DNA of 64,000 nt, from assembly GCA_017656265.1 (NCBI GenBank), contig JACDOD010000009.1:62001-126000 (forward strand), given 5' to 3'. The stretch is from Bacillaceae bacterium (GTDB taxonomy: Bacteria > Bacillota > Bacilli > Bacillales > Alkalibacillaceae). Positions 16,668 through 26,059 of this stretch are shown here, in pieces; within the stretch, counting starts at the first letter, position 1, and each line of letters starts with the position of its first letter. The position numbers and the translations under genes were made by a program. The notes beneath the pieces were generated by a model that searched no databases, was not told the origin of the DNA, and saw only the letters and a list, made by a program, of their open reading frames with translations.

Positions 16668-18116
16668 ATGAATCTATTGACGATTTTATTAAGTATTTTA
16701 TTTGTGCTAAATATTTTCTTTGCAGTAATCGTGATATTCCTGGAGAGGCGGGATGCCAGTGCAACATGGGCATGGATTTTAGTATTGTTTTTTGTTCCTT
16801 TGCTTGGGTTTATCCTGTATCTTGTGTTTGGCCAAAATTTAAGCAGAAAAAGGCTTTTTGAGTGGGATGATATTCATAAAATCGGCATTGATCATATCAT
16901 TTCCCAGCAAATAGATGCTTTAAAATACCGCTATTTCAGCTTTGTTGATCAGAATGTGGAAAATTACCGCAGTTTAATTTATATGCACCTCATCAATAAT
17001 GAAGCCATTTTGACACAGGATAATAACGTTGAAATCTTTACAGACGGGCATGATAAATTCAACCAATTGTTTAACGATATTGAACAGGCGAAAAGTCATG
17101 TTCATTTGCAGTATTATATTTTCCGGAACGATCAATTAGGGAAGCGCTTCATTCAGCTCCTTGCCAAAAAGGCGAGGGAAGGGGTTAAAATTCGGGTTTT
17201 ATATGATGATATGGGTTCAAGAAGGCTTACTAAAAAAGCGTTTAAAGAACTTTGTGAGGCAGGAGGAGAAGTTGCGGCTTTTTTTCCGTCTCCGGTGCCT
17301 CTCGTGAACTTACGCTTAAATTACCGAAATCATCGCAAGCTGGCTATTATTGACGGAAAAGTTGGCTATGTCGGGGGATTTAATGTAGGGGATGAGTACC
17401 TCGGGCTGAATTCTAAGTTTGGATACTGGCGTGATACTCATTTGCGCATTGAAGGAATGGCTGTTCATACGATGCAAACCCGTTTCATCCTGGACTGGAA
17501 TCAGGCTGCAGCGGAACAGAAAATCATGTATGCAGAACATTATTTTCCGGAAACGGAGCCTGCCGGAAATGTGTCCATGCAAATTGTCACCAGCGGACCC
17601 GATGAAGAGTGGGAACAAATTAAACATGGATATATAAAGATGATTTTATCGGCAAAAAAATCGATCTATATTCAGACACCGTATTTCATTCCGGACGCAA
17701 GTGTTCTGGATGCGCTTCGGGTTGCATCTTTATCGGGAATTGATGTGAAAATTATGATTCCAAATAAACCTGATCATATGTTTGTATACTGGGCTACCCA
17801 TTCCTATGTCGGGGAATTATTAAAAACAGGGGCGAGCATTTATATTTATGAAAATGGCTTTATTCATTCAAAAATGATTGTAGTGGATCAAAAAGTCGCT
17901 TCTGTCGGCACGGCAAACATTGATGTGAGGAGTTTTAAGCTTAATTTTGAAATCAATGCTTTTATTTATAATGATAAGACAGCAAAAGAACTGACGGAAA
18001 TATTCCACAGGGACATAGAGAAATCCAGTGAATTAACATTAAAGAAATACAGAGAACGGCCCCTTAAAATCAGGTTTAAGGAATCTGTATCCAGGTTATT
18101 GTCCCCGATTTTATAA
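16668..18116 (+). CDS. cls: Cardiolipin synthase (PLD type)
   Basis: 482 residues. Two N-terminal transmembrane helices (about 1-60, 'WAWILVLFFVPLLGFILYL') are followed by two phospholipase-D domains with HKD motifs: 'HRKLAIIDGKVGYVGGFN' and 'HSKMIVVDQKVASVGTAN'. It condenses two phosphatidylglycerols to cardiolipin and glycerol at the membrane. ATG 16668 follows CAGGAAGGG and starts the first helix; the open frame continues 65 codons upstream without coding character. Length and layout match Bacillus ClsA-type enzymes. Confidence 0.93.
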   Translation: MNLLTILLSILFVLNIFFAVIVIFLERRDASATWAWILVLFFVPLLGFILYLVFGQNLSRKRLFEWDDIHKIGIDHIISQQIDALKYRYFSFVDQNVENYRSLIYMHLINNEAILTQDNNVEIFTDGHDKFNQLFNDIEQAKSHVHLQYYIFRNDQLGKRFIQLLAKKAREGVKIRVLYDDMGSRRLTKKAFKELCEAGGEVAAFFPSPVPLVNLRLNYRNHRKLAIIDGKVGYVGGFNVGDEYLGLNSKFGYWRDTHLRIEGMAVHTMQTRFILDWNQAAAEQKIMYAEHYFPETEPAGNVSMQIVTSGPDEEWEQIKHGYIKMILSAKKSIYIQTPYFIPDASVLDALRVASLSGIDVKIMIPNKPDHMFVYWATHSYVGELLKTGASIYIYENGFIHSKMIVVDQKVASVGTANIDVRSFKLNFEINAFIYNDKTAKELTEIFHRDIEKSSELTLKKYRERPLKIRFKESVSRLLSPIL

Positions 18117-18197
18117 GGGAGACTCGACAATTTCACGGGAAATATACGGAGTATTTCAGGTCCAACTTATACTATTCAGCAGGAAGGGGGAGCAGGA

Positions 18198-18620
18198 ATG
18201 AAAAAATGGGAAGGATCGGCAGCGGTCTGCTTAAATCAACATGGACAGTTTCTGATGGTACTTCAGGGAAAGCCTGAAGAAGAAAAGAAGTGGTCCATAC
18301 CTTCCGGAGAACTGGAGTCTGGTGAAACACCAGAACAGTGCTGTATCAGGGAAGTTTATGAAGAAACAGGCTATCATGTGGAAATCAAAGAGAAGCTGTT
18401 TGTAAAACAAACGAGCGACGGTCCCTATGAAGTAACCGTACACTATTTTCTGACCGATTTAAAAGGGGGAACCCCAGTGATTCATGATCCTGATGGTCTG
18501 ATTTATGAAATTGGTTGGAAATCGGCTGGTGTAATCAGGCATTTAGACCTTTCCTTTCCAGAAGATAGGGAAATCTTGCTTCAATTAAGTGAAACCTGCT
18601 CTTTTAATCAAGATGGTTGA
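18198..18620 (+). CDS. NUDIX hydrolase
   Basis: 140 residues with a complete Nudix box, 'GELESGETPEQCCIREVYEE' continuing TGY, at about 36-58 (GX5EX7REUXEEXGU). These enzymes hydrolyse nucleoside diphosphates linked to other groups, or damaged nucleotides. The specific substrate cannot be told. It has a strong AGGAAGGGGGAGCAGGA ribosome site and is followed by a terminator. Confidence 0.9.
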   Translation: MKKWEGSAAVCLNQHGQFLMVLQGKPEEEKKWSIPSGELESGETPEQCCIREVYEETGYHVEIKEKLFVKQTSDGPYEVTVHYFLTDLKGGTPVIHDPDGLIYEIGWKSAGVIRHLDLSFPEDREILLQLSETCSFNQDG

Positions 18621-18681
18621 GAAAACTCAGCAGGAATACTTTGCTGGACATAAGGGAAAGTGAATAGTAAACTGACAATGG

Positions 18682-18709
18682 CCCCTGCTTGTTGAAGTAG
18701 GGGATTTTT
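18682..18709 (+). terminator. Rho-independent terminator after the NUDIX gene
   Basis: CCCCTGCTT (18682-18690) pairs with AAGTAGGGG (18695-18703) around a four-base loop, followed by ATTTTTATT. Confidence 0.85.
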
Positions 18710-18799
18710 ATTCCCTTCATTCAGCATCAATGGTGAAGGATGCCGCATGACATGAAATGAAAGAACAACTTTATCGAATATATTCAGGAGGACACATTC

Positions 18800-18958
18800 A
18801 TGAAAGAAGTCATTTTGTCGTTGTTTTCAGGATTGTTTGTAGGATTTTTATTTGCTTTATTAAGGCTGCCTATTCCTGCTCCCCCTGCTTTAGCTGGATT
18901 AGCTGGAATTGTAGGAATCTACCTCGGCTTTAAAATTTTTCAGATGCTTTTTCAATAA
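18800..18958 (+). CDS. XapX domain membrane protein, 52 residues
   Basis: A very short gene with CAGGAGGA eight bases before ATG 18800. The product is two hydrophobic helices joined by 'LRLPIPAPPALAGLAGI', the hallmark of the XapX (DUF1427) family, whose function is unknown. It ends at a hairpin shared with the convergent SpoIID-type gene. Typical family length is about 50 residues, so it is complete. Confidence 0.85.
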   Translation: MKEVILSLFSGLFVGFLFALLRLPIPAPPALAGLAGIVGIYLGFKIFQMLFQ

Positions 18959-18962
18959 AAAG

Positions 18963-18997
18963 TGCCAGCCTTCCGGAATAAATTCCGGGAGCTGGCA
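18963..18997. terminator. Two-way terminator between XapX and SpoIID-type genes
   Basis: TGCCAGC..TTCCGGA (18963-18977) pairs with TTCCGGGAGCTGGCA (18983-18997) with one internal bulge. It lies between convergent genes. T-runs are weak on the plus strand, while on the minus strand TTTTTATTG follows. Confidence 0.7.
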
Positions 18998-19019
18998 ATT
19001 CTGAGTGAGAACCCTTTAA

Positions 19020-20300
19020 TTATTCGGATTCTTTTGCCTGATTGATATTCGTGATGATTGTTCCAGGATAGTAAAATTCAATAATCTCACGGTAACTTTT
19101 CCCCTGCTCTGCCATACCATTGGCACCCCACTGGCTCATGCCGACACCGTGACCAAAACCGCGTCCTTTCATGACATAAACTCCTTTTTCCTCCTGGAGT
19201 GAATCAATTAAATAGCTCTTAAAGATGGTCCCGCCAATCATGGGACGGATATGAGATAAGGGAACATCCTCCAATGTTTTGCTGCCCAGAAGAATAAGCC
19301 CGTCAAAAATGCGCTGCAAATAGACGACGGAGATTGAACCGTGGAGTGCACGTCCCGATTCATTTCGATCTTCTGTCATTTCAAATTGGGGTATGGATAG
19401 AATTTTAATATCTCCGTAGACTCCCTGTCGTTTGAGCCACCTTTTGATGTTGGCGGTAATCGTCTCGTCCCGCTCCTTTAGCTGATCCCAGGCATCTTCT
19501 ACATTCCAGTCAATCTCAGACAAATCGATTTGAATTTGATGAAGGGAAAATTCCCATGGCAGGACAGGGTCATAAGGGTCCTCTTTGATCGGGAAATAGT
19601 TCAGTTCTGAACCTCCCCAGACGTTGGCGTTGTTTTCGGTAATTCCTCCATTGCTGGCAGAATAAAATGCACCAATGGGTCTGCCATTATACGTAATGAT
19701 TTGCCCCTTTGTTTGTTCAACTGCCTGATTCGTCTTTACCATATTCACAAACCCACCGTAAACCTGGAATTGGACGGTATCATTCATGATTCTGTCCTGA
19801 TTTAGATGGGTGATGGCATAAGTGCGGGCTGCCAGGGACTGGGCTTTTAGCGTTTCCATTTCCCATGAAGGGTAGACTTCAAATGGCACAACTCCTTTGA
19901 GATAATCTTCCAGATATAAGTGATTGATGGGACGGATAATATGATCTTCTTCCAGGGTAAACTCCATGGCACCCATGTAAGGGCGATCGTTAATCAATAT
20001 CAGGTGTTCCGAATTGTATTGTTTTGGATACAGCACAAAGTCCCCATGAAAAATAGTGGTTTCATCGTCTCCAGTTAGAACAAAGTTGCCCGAGTCTGCA
20101 GACAATTGGTAGACCACTCCTTCCTGTAAGTGCAGCATCGGACTCAAGGATAAATAGTCTCCTTTTAATTCCAGTTCAATACTGGAGGAATCGCCCAGGT
20201 AATTAACCAGCTTAACTGAAACCATTTCTTCCGCACTGTATATGACAGGAAATGCAAATGTGATGATGAACCATAAAATAAAAACAGTAATTTTTTTCAT
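19020..20300 (-). CDS. SpoIID/LytB domain protein (exported)
   Basis: About 426 residues. An N-terminal signal or anchor ('KKITVFILWFIITFAFPVIY') precedes the SpoIID domain, with 'GVVPFEVYPSWEMETLKAQS' (the catalytic-type Glu) and the C-terminal signature 'GRGFGHGVGMSQWGANGMAE'. SpoIID-type proteins are lytic transglycosylases or amidase enhancers acting on peptidoglycan. It is not beside other spoII genes, so it is a paralogue of the sporulation protein, not spoIID itself. Neither ATG 20300 nor TTG 20339 has a good ribosome site; 20300 begins the signal peptide. Confidence 0.88.
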   Translation of the reverse strand: MKKITVFILWFIITFAFPVIYSAEEMVSVKLVNYLGDSSSIELELKGDYLSLSPMLHLQEGVVYQLSADSGNFVLTGDDETTIFHGDFVLYPKQYNSEHLILINDRPYMGAMEFTLEEDHIIRPINHLYLEDYLKGVVPFEVYPSWEMETLKAQSLAARTYAITHLNQDRIMNDTVQFQVYGGFVNMVKTNQAVEQTKGQIITYNGRPIGAFYSASNGGITENNANVWGGSELNYFPIKEDPYDPVLPWEFSLHQIQIDLSEIDWNVEDAWDQLKERDETITANIKRWLKRQGVYGDIKILSIPQFEMTEDRNESGRALHGSISVVYLQRIFDGLILLGSKTLEDVPLSHIRPMIGGTIFKSYLIDSLQEEKGVYVMKGRGFGHGVGMSQWGANGMAEQGKSYREIIEFYYPGTIITNINQAKESE

Positions 20301-20432
20301 ATGTGTTAGTGTAATTCGATTGTTGATGGTTATACACAAACCCGGGAGGAAAATTATCCAAAATTAAAAAATATGTAACACCTGCATGTGCTTTTTTTGA
20401 TAAAATGAAGAAAATGTAACAGGAGGAGTTCT

Positions 20433-21167
20433 ATGGAATCCCTGATTTTTGCACACAGAGGTTCATCCGCGACACATCCTGAAAACACGCTTTCTTCCTT
20501 TCAGGCTGCACATGAACTGGGTGCTGATGGAATTGAACTGGATGTTCAGCTTACGAACGATCATGTTCCTGTCGTCATTCATGATCTGACTGTGAACCGC
20601 ACTACAAATGGAAAAGGACAGGTAAAAGATTATACGTTTTCCGAATTACAGTCACTGGATGCCGGTTCCTGGTTCGATTCAAAATGGAAAGGGGAGAGGA
20701 TTCCTTCTCTGGAAGAAGTACTGGATTGGATGAAAGACACCAGTCTCCTGCTGAACATAGAATTAAAAGATGGTTTTCCTCGTTTCCCGGAGCTTGAAAA
20801 GAACGTAATCAGCCTCGTGCGTCGTTTTGGAATCGAAGACAGGGTGACGCTCTCATCCTTTAATCATTACAGCCTTGTTGAGGCAAAGCGCCTTGCACCT
20901 GATATGGAGACAGCTGTTTTGTTTATGGAAGGTCTCTATGAGCCCTGGGATTATGCTCGAAGAATTGGAGCTTCGGCACTTCATCCCTATTTGCCTGCTG
21001 CTGTTCCTGAATTGATTAATGGAGCGTTAAAAAGAAAGATGCCCGTGCGAGTTTTTACCGTTAATGATGAAGATCTTATGAAAAAATTTTTTGAGGCAGG
21101 CTGTTCCATTTTTACAGATGATCCGGGAAGAGCTGTCCAATTAAGGAGGAACATGTGTGAACAGTAA
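20433..21167 (+). CDS. Glycerophosphodiester phosphodiesterase
   Basis: 244 residues, single-domain GDPD. It has 'AHRGSSATHPENT' (catalytic His8), 'GIELDVQLT', 'PVVIHD' and 'NIELKDG' in the expected order of the TIM barrel. It hydrolyses glycerophosphodiesters to glycerol-3-phosphate and an alcohol; no signal peptide, so cytoplasmic. CAGGAGGAG precedes the ATG. It overlaps the next gene by 11 bases, suggesting a two-gene operon with an MFS carrier that may import the substrate or export a product. Confidence 0.92.
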   Translation: MESLIFAHRGSSATHPENTLSSFQAAHELGADGIELDVQLTNDHVPVVIHDLTVNRTTNGKGQVKDYTFSELQSLDAGSWFDSKWKGERIPSLEEVLDWMKDTSLLLNIELKDGFPRFPELEKNVISLVRRFGIEDRVTLSSFNHYSLVEAKRLAPDMETAVLFMEGLYEPWDYARRIGASALHPYLPAAVPELINGALKRKMPVRVFTVNDEDLMKKFFEAGCSIFTDDPGRAVQLRRNMCEQ

Positions 21168-22386
21168 ACCTTTTTCTTATGGGAAAATCCTTGCCATCGG
21201 AAGCGGCTTTCTGGCTCTGACTCTTGTGTGGACACTGTACAATACATATATGCCGCTTATACTTGGAGATTTTATCGAGAGCCGGTTTTTACGGGGAGCC
21301 ATTATGGGGCTTGACAACTTACTAGCCGTTATTCTCATTCCAGTTATTGGAACGTGGTCGGACAGGGTGAACACACGATACGGAAAGCGTCTGCCGTTTA
21401 TTTTGCTCGGCATGCCCCTTGCCGCCTTATTTTTTATTTTGCTGCCCTTGTCTGCCGTGACCATCTGGATTTTGCTGATCATCGATATTTGTTTCCTGCT
21501 TTCCATGACTATTTACCGCGCGCCTGTCATATCATTAATGCCGGACCATACACCTTTAGAAAAACGCTCCACTGCTAATGGGATCATCAACTTAATGGGG
21601 GGAATTGGCGCACTCTCAGCGCTATTTGCTCTCGCACCACTGTATGACCTCTCGAGAAACTACCCATTTATCATTGGTGGAATCATTTTAGTGCTGACAA
21701 CGGTGCTGCTTTATTTTGTCATTGACCGGAACCCTCCCTATGTGTCATCCGTAGAAGAAACGGAAGAAATGATGGCTGTGAAGGCGGTAAAGGGTACGGG
21801 TGCTAAAACGTTCATTTCCGATATCCGGGGACATTTATTCATTTTGATGGCGATCTTTTTTTATTTTATTGGATACAGCGGAGTTGAAGCCCAATTTAGT
21901 GTATACGCTACCGAAACCCTGGGGGTAACTGGAGGAGAAGCGGGACTTGCCCTCGGTTTCTTCAGTCTATCTTTTGTCTTATTTGCTCTTCCTGCCGGAT
22001 TGATTGGCACGAAAATGGGAAAAAGCCAAACGATGCTGGTTGGGTTAGTCATGCTTCCCCTCATCTTTATTTTCATTCCGTTATTCGACTCTCTGACGAC
22101 GGTGAAAGTGCTGCTCTTCGCAGGCGGTTTTGCCTGGGCACTGATTAACGTACAGGCGTATCCCCTGGTTGCGGATCTGGGTGGGAAAACAAAGATTGGC
22201 TTTTTTACAGGTTTATATTATCTTTTTTCCAGTTTTTCATCGATCGTAGCACCCGCCCTTGTAGGGCTTGGGATGGACCTGCTTGGAAACCGTTCCCTGT
22301 TCTATACAGCAGCTGTCAGTTTTGTCATTGCCTTTTTCCTGCTCAAGAGGGGAATGAACGTTCAAAATAAAAAGTGGTTTAAATAA
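21157..22386 (+). CDS. MFS transporter, SLC45/sugar-carrier-like
   Basis: 409 residues with about 12 hydrophobic segments. The loop after helix 2 reads 'GTWSDRVNTRYGKRLPFI', the D-x-TRxGRRxP pattern of SLC45/GPH-like carriers. GTG 21157 is the start, with AAGGAGGA six bases before it, overlapping the phosphodiesterase gene. The substrate is unknown; sugars or glycerophosphodiesters fit the context. Confidence 0.88.
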   Translation: MNSKPFSYGKILAIGSGFLALTLVWTLYNTYMPLILGDFIESRFLRGAIMGLDNLLAVILIPVIGTWSDRVNTRYGKRLPFILLGMPLAALFFILLPLSAVTIWILLIIDICFLLSMTIYRAPVISLMPDHTPLEKRSTANGIINLMGGIGALSALFALAPLYDLSRNYPFIIGGIILVLTTVLLYFVIDRNPPYVSSVEETEEMMAVKAVKGTGAKTFISDIRGHLFILMAIFFYFIGYSGVEAQFSVYATETLGVTGGEAGLALGFFSLSFVLFALPAGLIGTKMGKSQTMLVGLVMLPLIFIFIPLFDSLTTVKVLLFAGGFAWALINVQAYPLVADLGGKTKIGFFTGLYYLFSSFSSIVAPALVGLGMDLLGNRSLFYTAAVSFVIAFFLLKRGMNVQNKKWFK

Positions 22387-22410
22387 AAGGTTTTTTAAAG
22401 GGGGGATATT

Positions 22411-23358
22411 ATGGATCAGTTTTACAACTATTGTCTTCAGGGTGATGTATCTGCAGCGTATGAATATTTAAAAACTGTAAAAAGTGATGAAGCATCCGAA
22501 TTGCGGGATCAATATTACCGGAGATTTTTTAGTGATCATGATAAGGAGGAAATGTTAACCGATGACCCATGGGTACAGGGTGTCATTGACATTTATTACG
22601 ATTATTTTCGAACAGTTTTAACAAAGTCACAAAGTCAGGATGAAGCTGAAAAAAATCTGGCTGAAAATTTAACAGCATTCCTCCAGGCGGAAAAGGATTA
22701 TTTAGGTATCGATGAAGCAGAAAAAAGGTTACAGGCTGAGTTTGAAAACAGAGGGTACTATTTTCTGGGAGGCAAAACTCTTCCATATTATGGCCCCTAC
22801 ATCTGGCGCAAAATGGAGAGAAAACAATATCACGTATCCTTGCCGTTAGGAACACAGGAACTTACCGTATTCTTCATGGATGATTTTTTATTAATGAGCT
22901 GGCTCCATTTTGCTACCTTTGGCAAGAAATCTACCGGGGGCTGGGCGAAAAGTGAAGGCGTGTACTGTGTCAAAGAAGGATACAGCGGAAAATGGGAAAA
23001 GCCTGAATTTACCGTATCCTTTTTAAAACATGAAGCACAGCATTTTTATGATTATAAACATTTTCCCCACTTAGATGCAGTCGGACTGGAATATCGGGCA
23101 AAATTAGTGGAACTGATTTATGATCCAACACATCGAACGTTCATAAAATTTTTGAGACAAGCAAAGAAGGACTCCCAAAACCCCCATTTAACGGCGAGTC
23201 ATCTAATCGTTACCGAGATGTCAAAAATGCTGTTTCAAAAAACTGTAACCAATCCGGAAAAATGGACTTCCGTTCCAATGAATCAACTTAATGAATTAGC
23301 GAAGAAATTGTTTATGGACCATACACAAAAATTAGAGCGAGACTCCACAGTTTGTTAA
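22411..23358 (+). CDS. Unrecognised protein with HExxH motif
   Basis: 315 residues, soluble, acidic N-terminal half of predicted helices. Residues 207-211 read 'HEAQH', an exact HExxH zinc-protease motif in 'FLKHEAQHFYDY', followed by Glu227 in 'GLEYRAKLVEL' that could be the third ligand as in gluzincins. No signal peptide or membrane segment is visible, and no known protease family is recognised. GGGGGG precedes the ATG. It lies between an MFS carrier and a HAD phosphatase on the same strand. A cytoplasmic metallopeptidase-like role is inference. Confidence 0.8.
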   Translation: MDQFYNYCLQGDVSAAYEYLKTVKSDEASELRDQYYRRFFSDHDKEEMLTDDPWVQGVIDIYYDYFRTVLTKSQSQDEAEKNLAENLTAFLQAEKDYLGIDEAEKRLQAEFENRGYYFLGGKTLPYYGPYIWRKMERKQYHVSLPLGTQELTVFFMDDFLLMSWLHFATFGKKSTGGWAKSEGVYCVKEGYSGKWEKPEFTVSFLKHEAQHFYDYKHFPHLDAVGLEYRAKLVELIYDPTHRTFIKFLRQAKKDSQNPHLTASHLIVTEMSKMLFQKTVTNPEKWTSVPMNQLNELAKKLFMDHTQKLERDSTVC

Positions 23359-23422
23359 AAGCTGACCGTGCTTGTTTTTGTTTATGGTGTTCGGAATATT
23401 CAAAAAAGGAGCGGTTTTACAC

Positions 23423-24142
23423 ATGATTACCACCGTAATTTTTGATTTGGACGAGACCCTTACCGATCATGAAAAAACCGAAAAAAACACGCTAAAAAAT
23501 TTCTTTCAGGGACTGGACGGGACAGGGGGCATGTCCTTTGAACAGTTTACCCGGTTATGGAACCGGACATCAGATCGGCTGCTTCAAGATTATTTTGATG
23601 GAAAGATCAGCCTGGAACAACGAAGAATCCTCCGCATGCAGGAAGTTTTTGAGAACTGGGGGGAGATTTTATCTGATGAAGAGGCCCGGCACTACCATCA
23701 AGTCTTTGTTCATCAGTATTTGGAAAATGTGGCTGTTTTTCCGGATGTTTTGGACTGTCTAAAGTCTTTATCTGACTACAAACTGGGCATAGTGTCCAAT
23801 GGGGAAGCGGATATCCAGCGGAGTAAATTAAAAGGAGCCGGGATTGATCACTTTTTTTCTGCCATTGTGATTTCGGGCGATTTGAATATCAGCAAACCTG
23901 ATTCCCGTATATTTCAGGCCTGTCTGAAGGAACTCAATGCTCGACCGGAACAGGCTGTGTATATTGGGGATCACATCGAAAAGGATGTTGGGGGAGCAGT
24001 CAACACCGGCATGTATGGGATACTCATTGACCGCCAAAACAAGCAAATAGAAAATAAGTTTCCGAATATGACGGTTATTCAAAATCTGAATGAGTTAAAA
24101 CATGCATTAAGAAATGTTGATTCCAATCTATCTCAAATGTGA
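23423..24142 (+). CDS. HAD family hydrolase (YjjG/pyrimidine 5'-nucleotidase-like)
   Basis: 239 residues. HAD motifs in order: 'FDLDETLTD' (nucleophile and acid Asp), 'IVSNGE' (motif II), 'SKPDSRIF' (Lys, motif III) and 'GDHIEKDV' (motif IV). The helical cap between motifs I and II is typical of subfamily I phosphatases acting on small phosphates. ATG 23423 has AAAAAAGGAG upstream; 17 further open codons upstream lack a start signal. Confidence 0.88.
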   Translation: MITTVIFDLDETLTDHEKTEKNTLKNFFQGLDGTGGMSFEQFTRLWNRTSDRLLQDYFDGKISLEQRRILRMQEVFENWGEILSDEEARHYHQVFVHQYLENVAVFPDVLDCLKSLSDYKLGIVSNGEADIQRSKLKGAGIDHFFSAIVISGDLNISKPDSRIFQACLKELNARPEQAVYIGDHIEKDVGGAVNTGMYGILIDRQNKQIENKFPNMTVIQNLNELKHALRNVDSNLSQM

Positions 24143-24202
24143 CTGGATATTCATTCCAGGTTTGAAACATGTATTGAATGAATAGAGGAGAGGTGATGTA
24201 AC

Positions 24203-25177
24203 TTGGGGAAACTGATTGAAGTGGATCGGGTCAAGAAAGTATATAAAAAGCGAAAGACAAAAGAACGCATCACAGCCGTTGATCATGTTTCGTTCCATGT
24301 AAATAAAGGTGAGATCCTCGGCCTTCTTGGACCAAATGGCGCCGGGAAAACAACAACCATTAAAATGATCTGCGGGCTTCTGGTACCAGATGAAGGCAAC
24401 GTAATGATTCATGGCTATGACATTGTGAAAGACCGCCTGAAAGCTCTGCGGCATATCAGTGCAGTACTGGAAGGGAACCGTAATTTATACTGGCGCCTCA
24501 CGGTAAAGGAAAATCTAGAATACTTTGCCGGAAATCGGGGGTTTGGGCGCAGGGAGATTACTCCCAAAATCGAAGAGCTTCTGGTACGTTTTCGCTTAAA
24601 AGAAAAGGAAAATGAACTGGTGAACAATTTATCCAGAGGTATGCAGCAAAAGTTAGCCATCGCTGTAGCTATGATGGCAGATACGGATATTATTCTGCTG
24701 GATGAACCGACACTTGGACTGGATGTGGAAACAGGTTATGAAGTCAGGAAATTATTACGGTACATAACTGAAGAGGAAGGAAAAACGATTATTATCAGTA
24801 CCCATGATATGCCTGTTGTGCAGGATCTCTGCCATCGGACAGTTATTATTAATAAAGGAAAAGTAGTAGCAGATGAGAAGGTGGATCAGCTCATCCAGCT
24901 GTTTGATACCAGGGCCTATACGATAAAACTGGGGGATCCATTGACTGACAAACAGGTGCTGGAACTTCAGCAAGCCTTCCCGATGTATGAGTATGGTGAT
25001 CGTCTATTAAATGTAACTCTTGAACAGGAAAATGATATTTATCTGCTGATGGATATCCTGAGGGGGAATCAGACAAAAATCGAAAAAATTGATCGTACAG
25101 CTGTCAATTTTGAAGAGGTCTTTATGAAACTGGTGAAGGGAGCTGGAGAATATGAAAAAGTTCCTTCATCTTCTTAG
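24203..25177 (+). CDS. ABC transporter ATP-binding protein
   Basis: 324 residues. Walker A 'GPNGAGKTTT' near residue 46, signature 'LSRGMQQKL', Walker B 'IILLDEPTLGLD', and H-loop 'ISTHDM'. A C-terminal extension of about 90 residues follows, as in DrrA/NatA-type exporters. The start is TTG 24203 after GAGGAGAGGTG. It overlaps the permease gene by 26 bases, so both are translated together and form one exporter. Cargo is unknown. Confidence 0.92.
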   Translation: MGKLIEVDRVKKVYKKRKTKERITAVDHVSFHVNKGEILGLLGPNGAGKTTTIKMICGLLVPDEGNVMIHGYDIVKDRLKALRHISAVLEGNRNLYWRLTVKENLEYFAGNRGFGRREITPKIEELLVRFRLKEKENELVNNLSRGMQQKLAIAVAMMADTDIILLDEPTLGLDVETGYEVRKLLRYITEEEGKTIIISTHDMPVVQDLCHRTVIINKGKVVADEKVDQLIQLFDTRAYTIKLGDPLTDKQVLELQQAFPMYEYGDRLLNVTLEQENDIYLLMDILRGNQTKIEKIDRTAVNFEEVFMKLVKGAGEYEKVPSSS

Positions 25178-25928
25178 CGGGAACATACGAAAAGAATATA
25201 TTGAAATGAAACGCTACTGGCCCAATACACTCAGCATGATACTGACCATCTTTTTCATTTTCCTTACCATGTTTTTGGGAATTCAATTTGTGGGGGATCC
25301 GAATCAGGCAGATACGAATATACAATATGTGATTGTAAATTATATTTTTTGGTATCTGACGCTGGTGACACTGCAGGGCCCGGGGTTTACCATAACTATT
25401 GAGGCTACACGGGGAACCCTTGAACAGTTATATATGTCGCCGATGGGGGTCTGGAAAATATTTTTAGCCCGCCTGTTAGGTACAGTCTTCCTGCATGTAT
25501 TGATTATGATTGTTCTATTATTTTTGTCCATGTTCGTTACGAATCAGTGGCTCCATTTAAATCCACTGTCCGTCATCCCCGTCTTCATATTTACGATTAT
25601 TGGGATGATTGGGGTCAGTTTTATCATTGCTGGCCTTGCCATCATTGTAAAGCAGATCCAGGCATTTTTGCAGATCTTGCAGTTTATCCTGATGGCATTA
25701 ACCTTTATTCCACTGTCAGTGGCACCCCTTTTAGCCTATGCTCCTTTTGTAAAAGGGATTGATATGATCCGTCAGATTATGATTTACAATATGACGCTAG
25801 GTGATTTTCACTTAACGGATTATTCGATATTGATCGGAAGCGCTGTGGTCTATTTTGTTATTGGAATGATGACGTACTTGCGATGTGAACGGATTGCAAT
25901 GGAAAAAGGCGTGCTGGGACAGTATTAG
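25152..25928 (+). CDS. ABC-2 type transporter permease
   Basis: 258 residues with six hydrophobic segments and the ABC-2 layout, including a first helix after about 25 residues and 'EATRGTLEQLYMSPMGVWKI' between helices. It overlaps the ATPase gene. Together they form a two-component exporter (DrrAB/NatAB-like); the substrate is not evident. Confidence 0.88.
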   Translation: MKKFLHLLSGNIRKEYIEMKRYWPNTLSMILTIFFIFLTMFLGIQFVGDPNQADTNIQYVIVNYIFWYLTLVTLQGPGFTITIEATRGTLEQLYMSPMGVWKIFLARLLGTVFLHVLIMIVLLFLSMFVTNQWLHLNPLSVIPVFIFTIIGMIGVSFIIAGLAIIVKQIQAFLQILQFILMALTFIPLSVAPLLAYAPFVKGIDMIRQIMIYNMTLGDFHLTDYSILIGSAVVYFVIGMMTYLRCERIAMEKGVLGQY

Positions 25929-26059
25929 GCCAGAGCGAACGGATATGAAAATGACGGGCATGTGACTGGCTCAACCATTGAAAATCCAACGATTTGCACT
26001 GTTAGTCCAGCTTGTTTGATGATATGATAATGGTAAAAGAAACAGAAAGGGCAGTGGCC

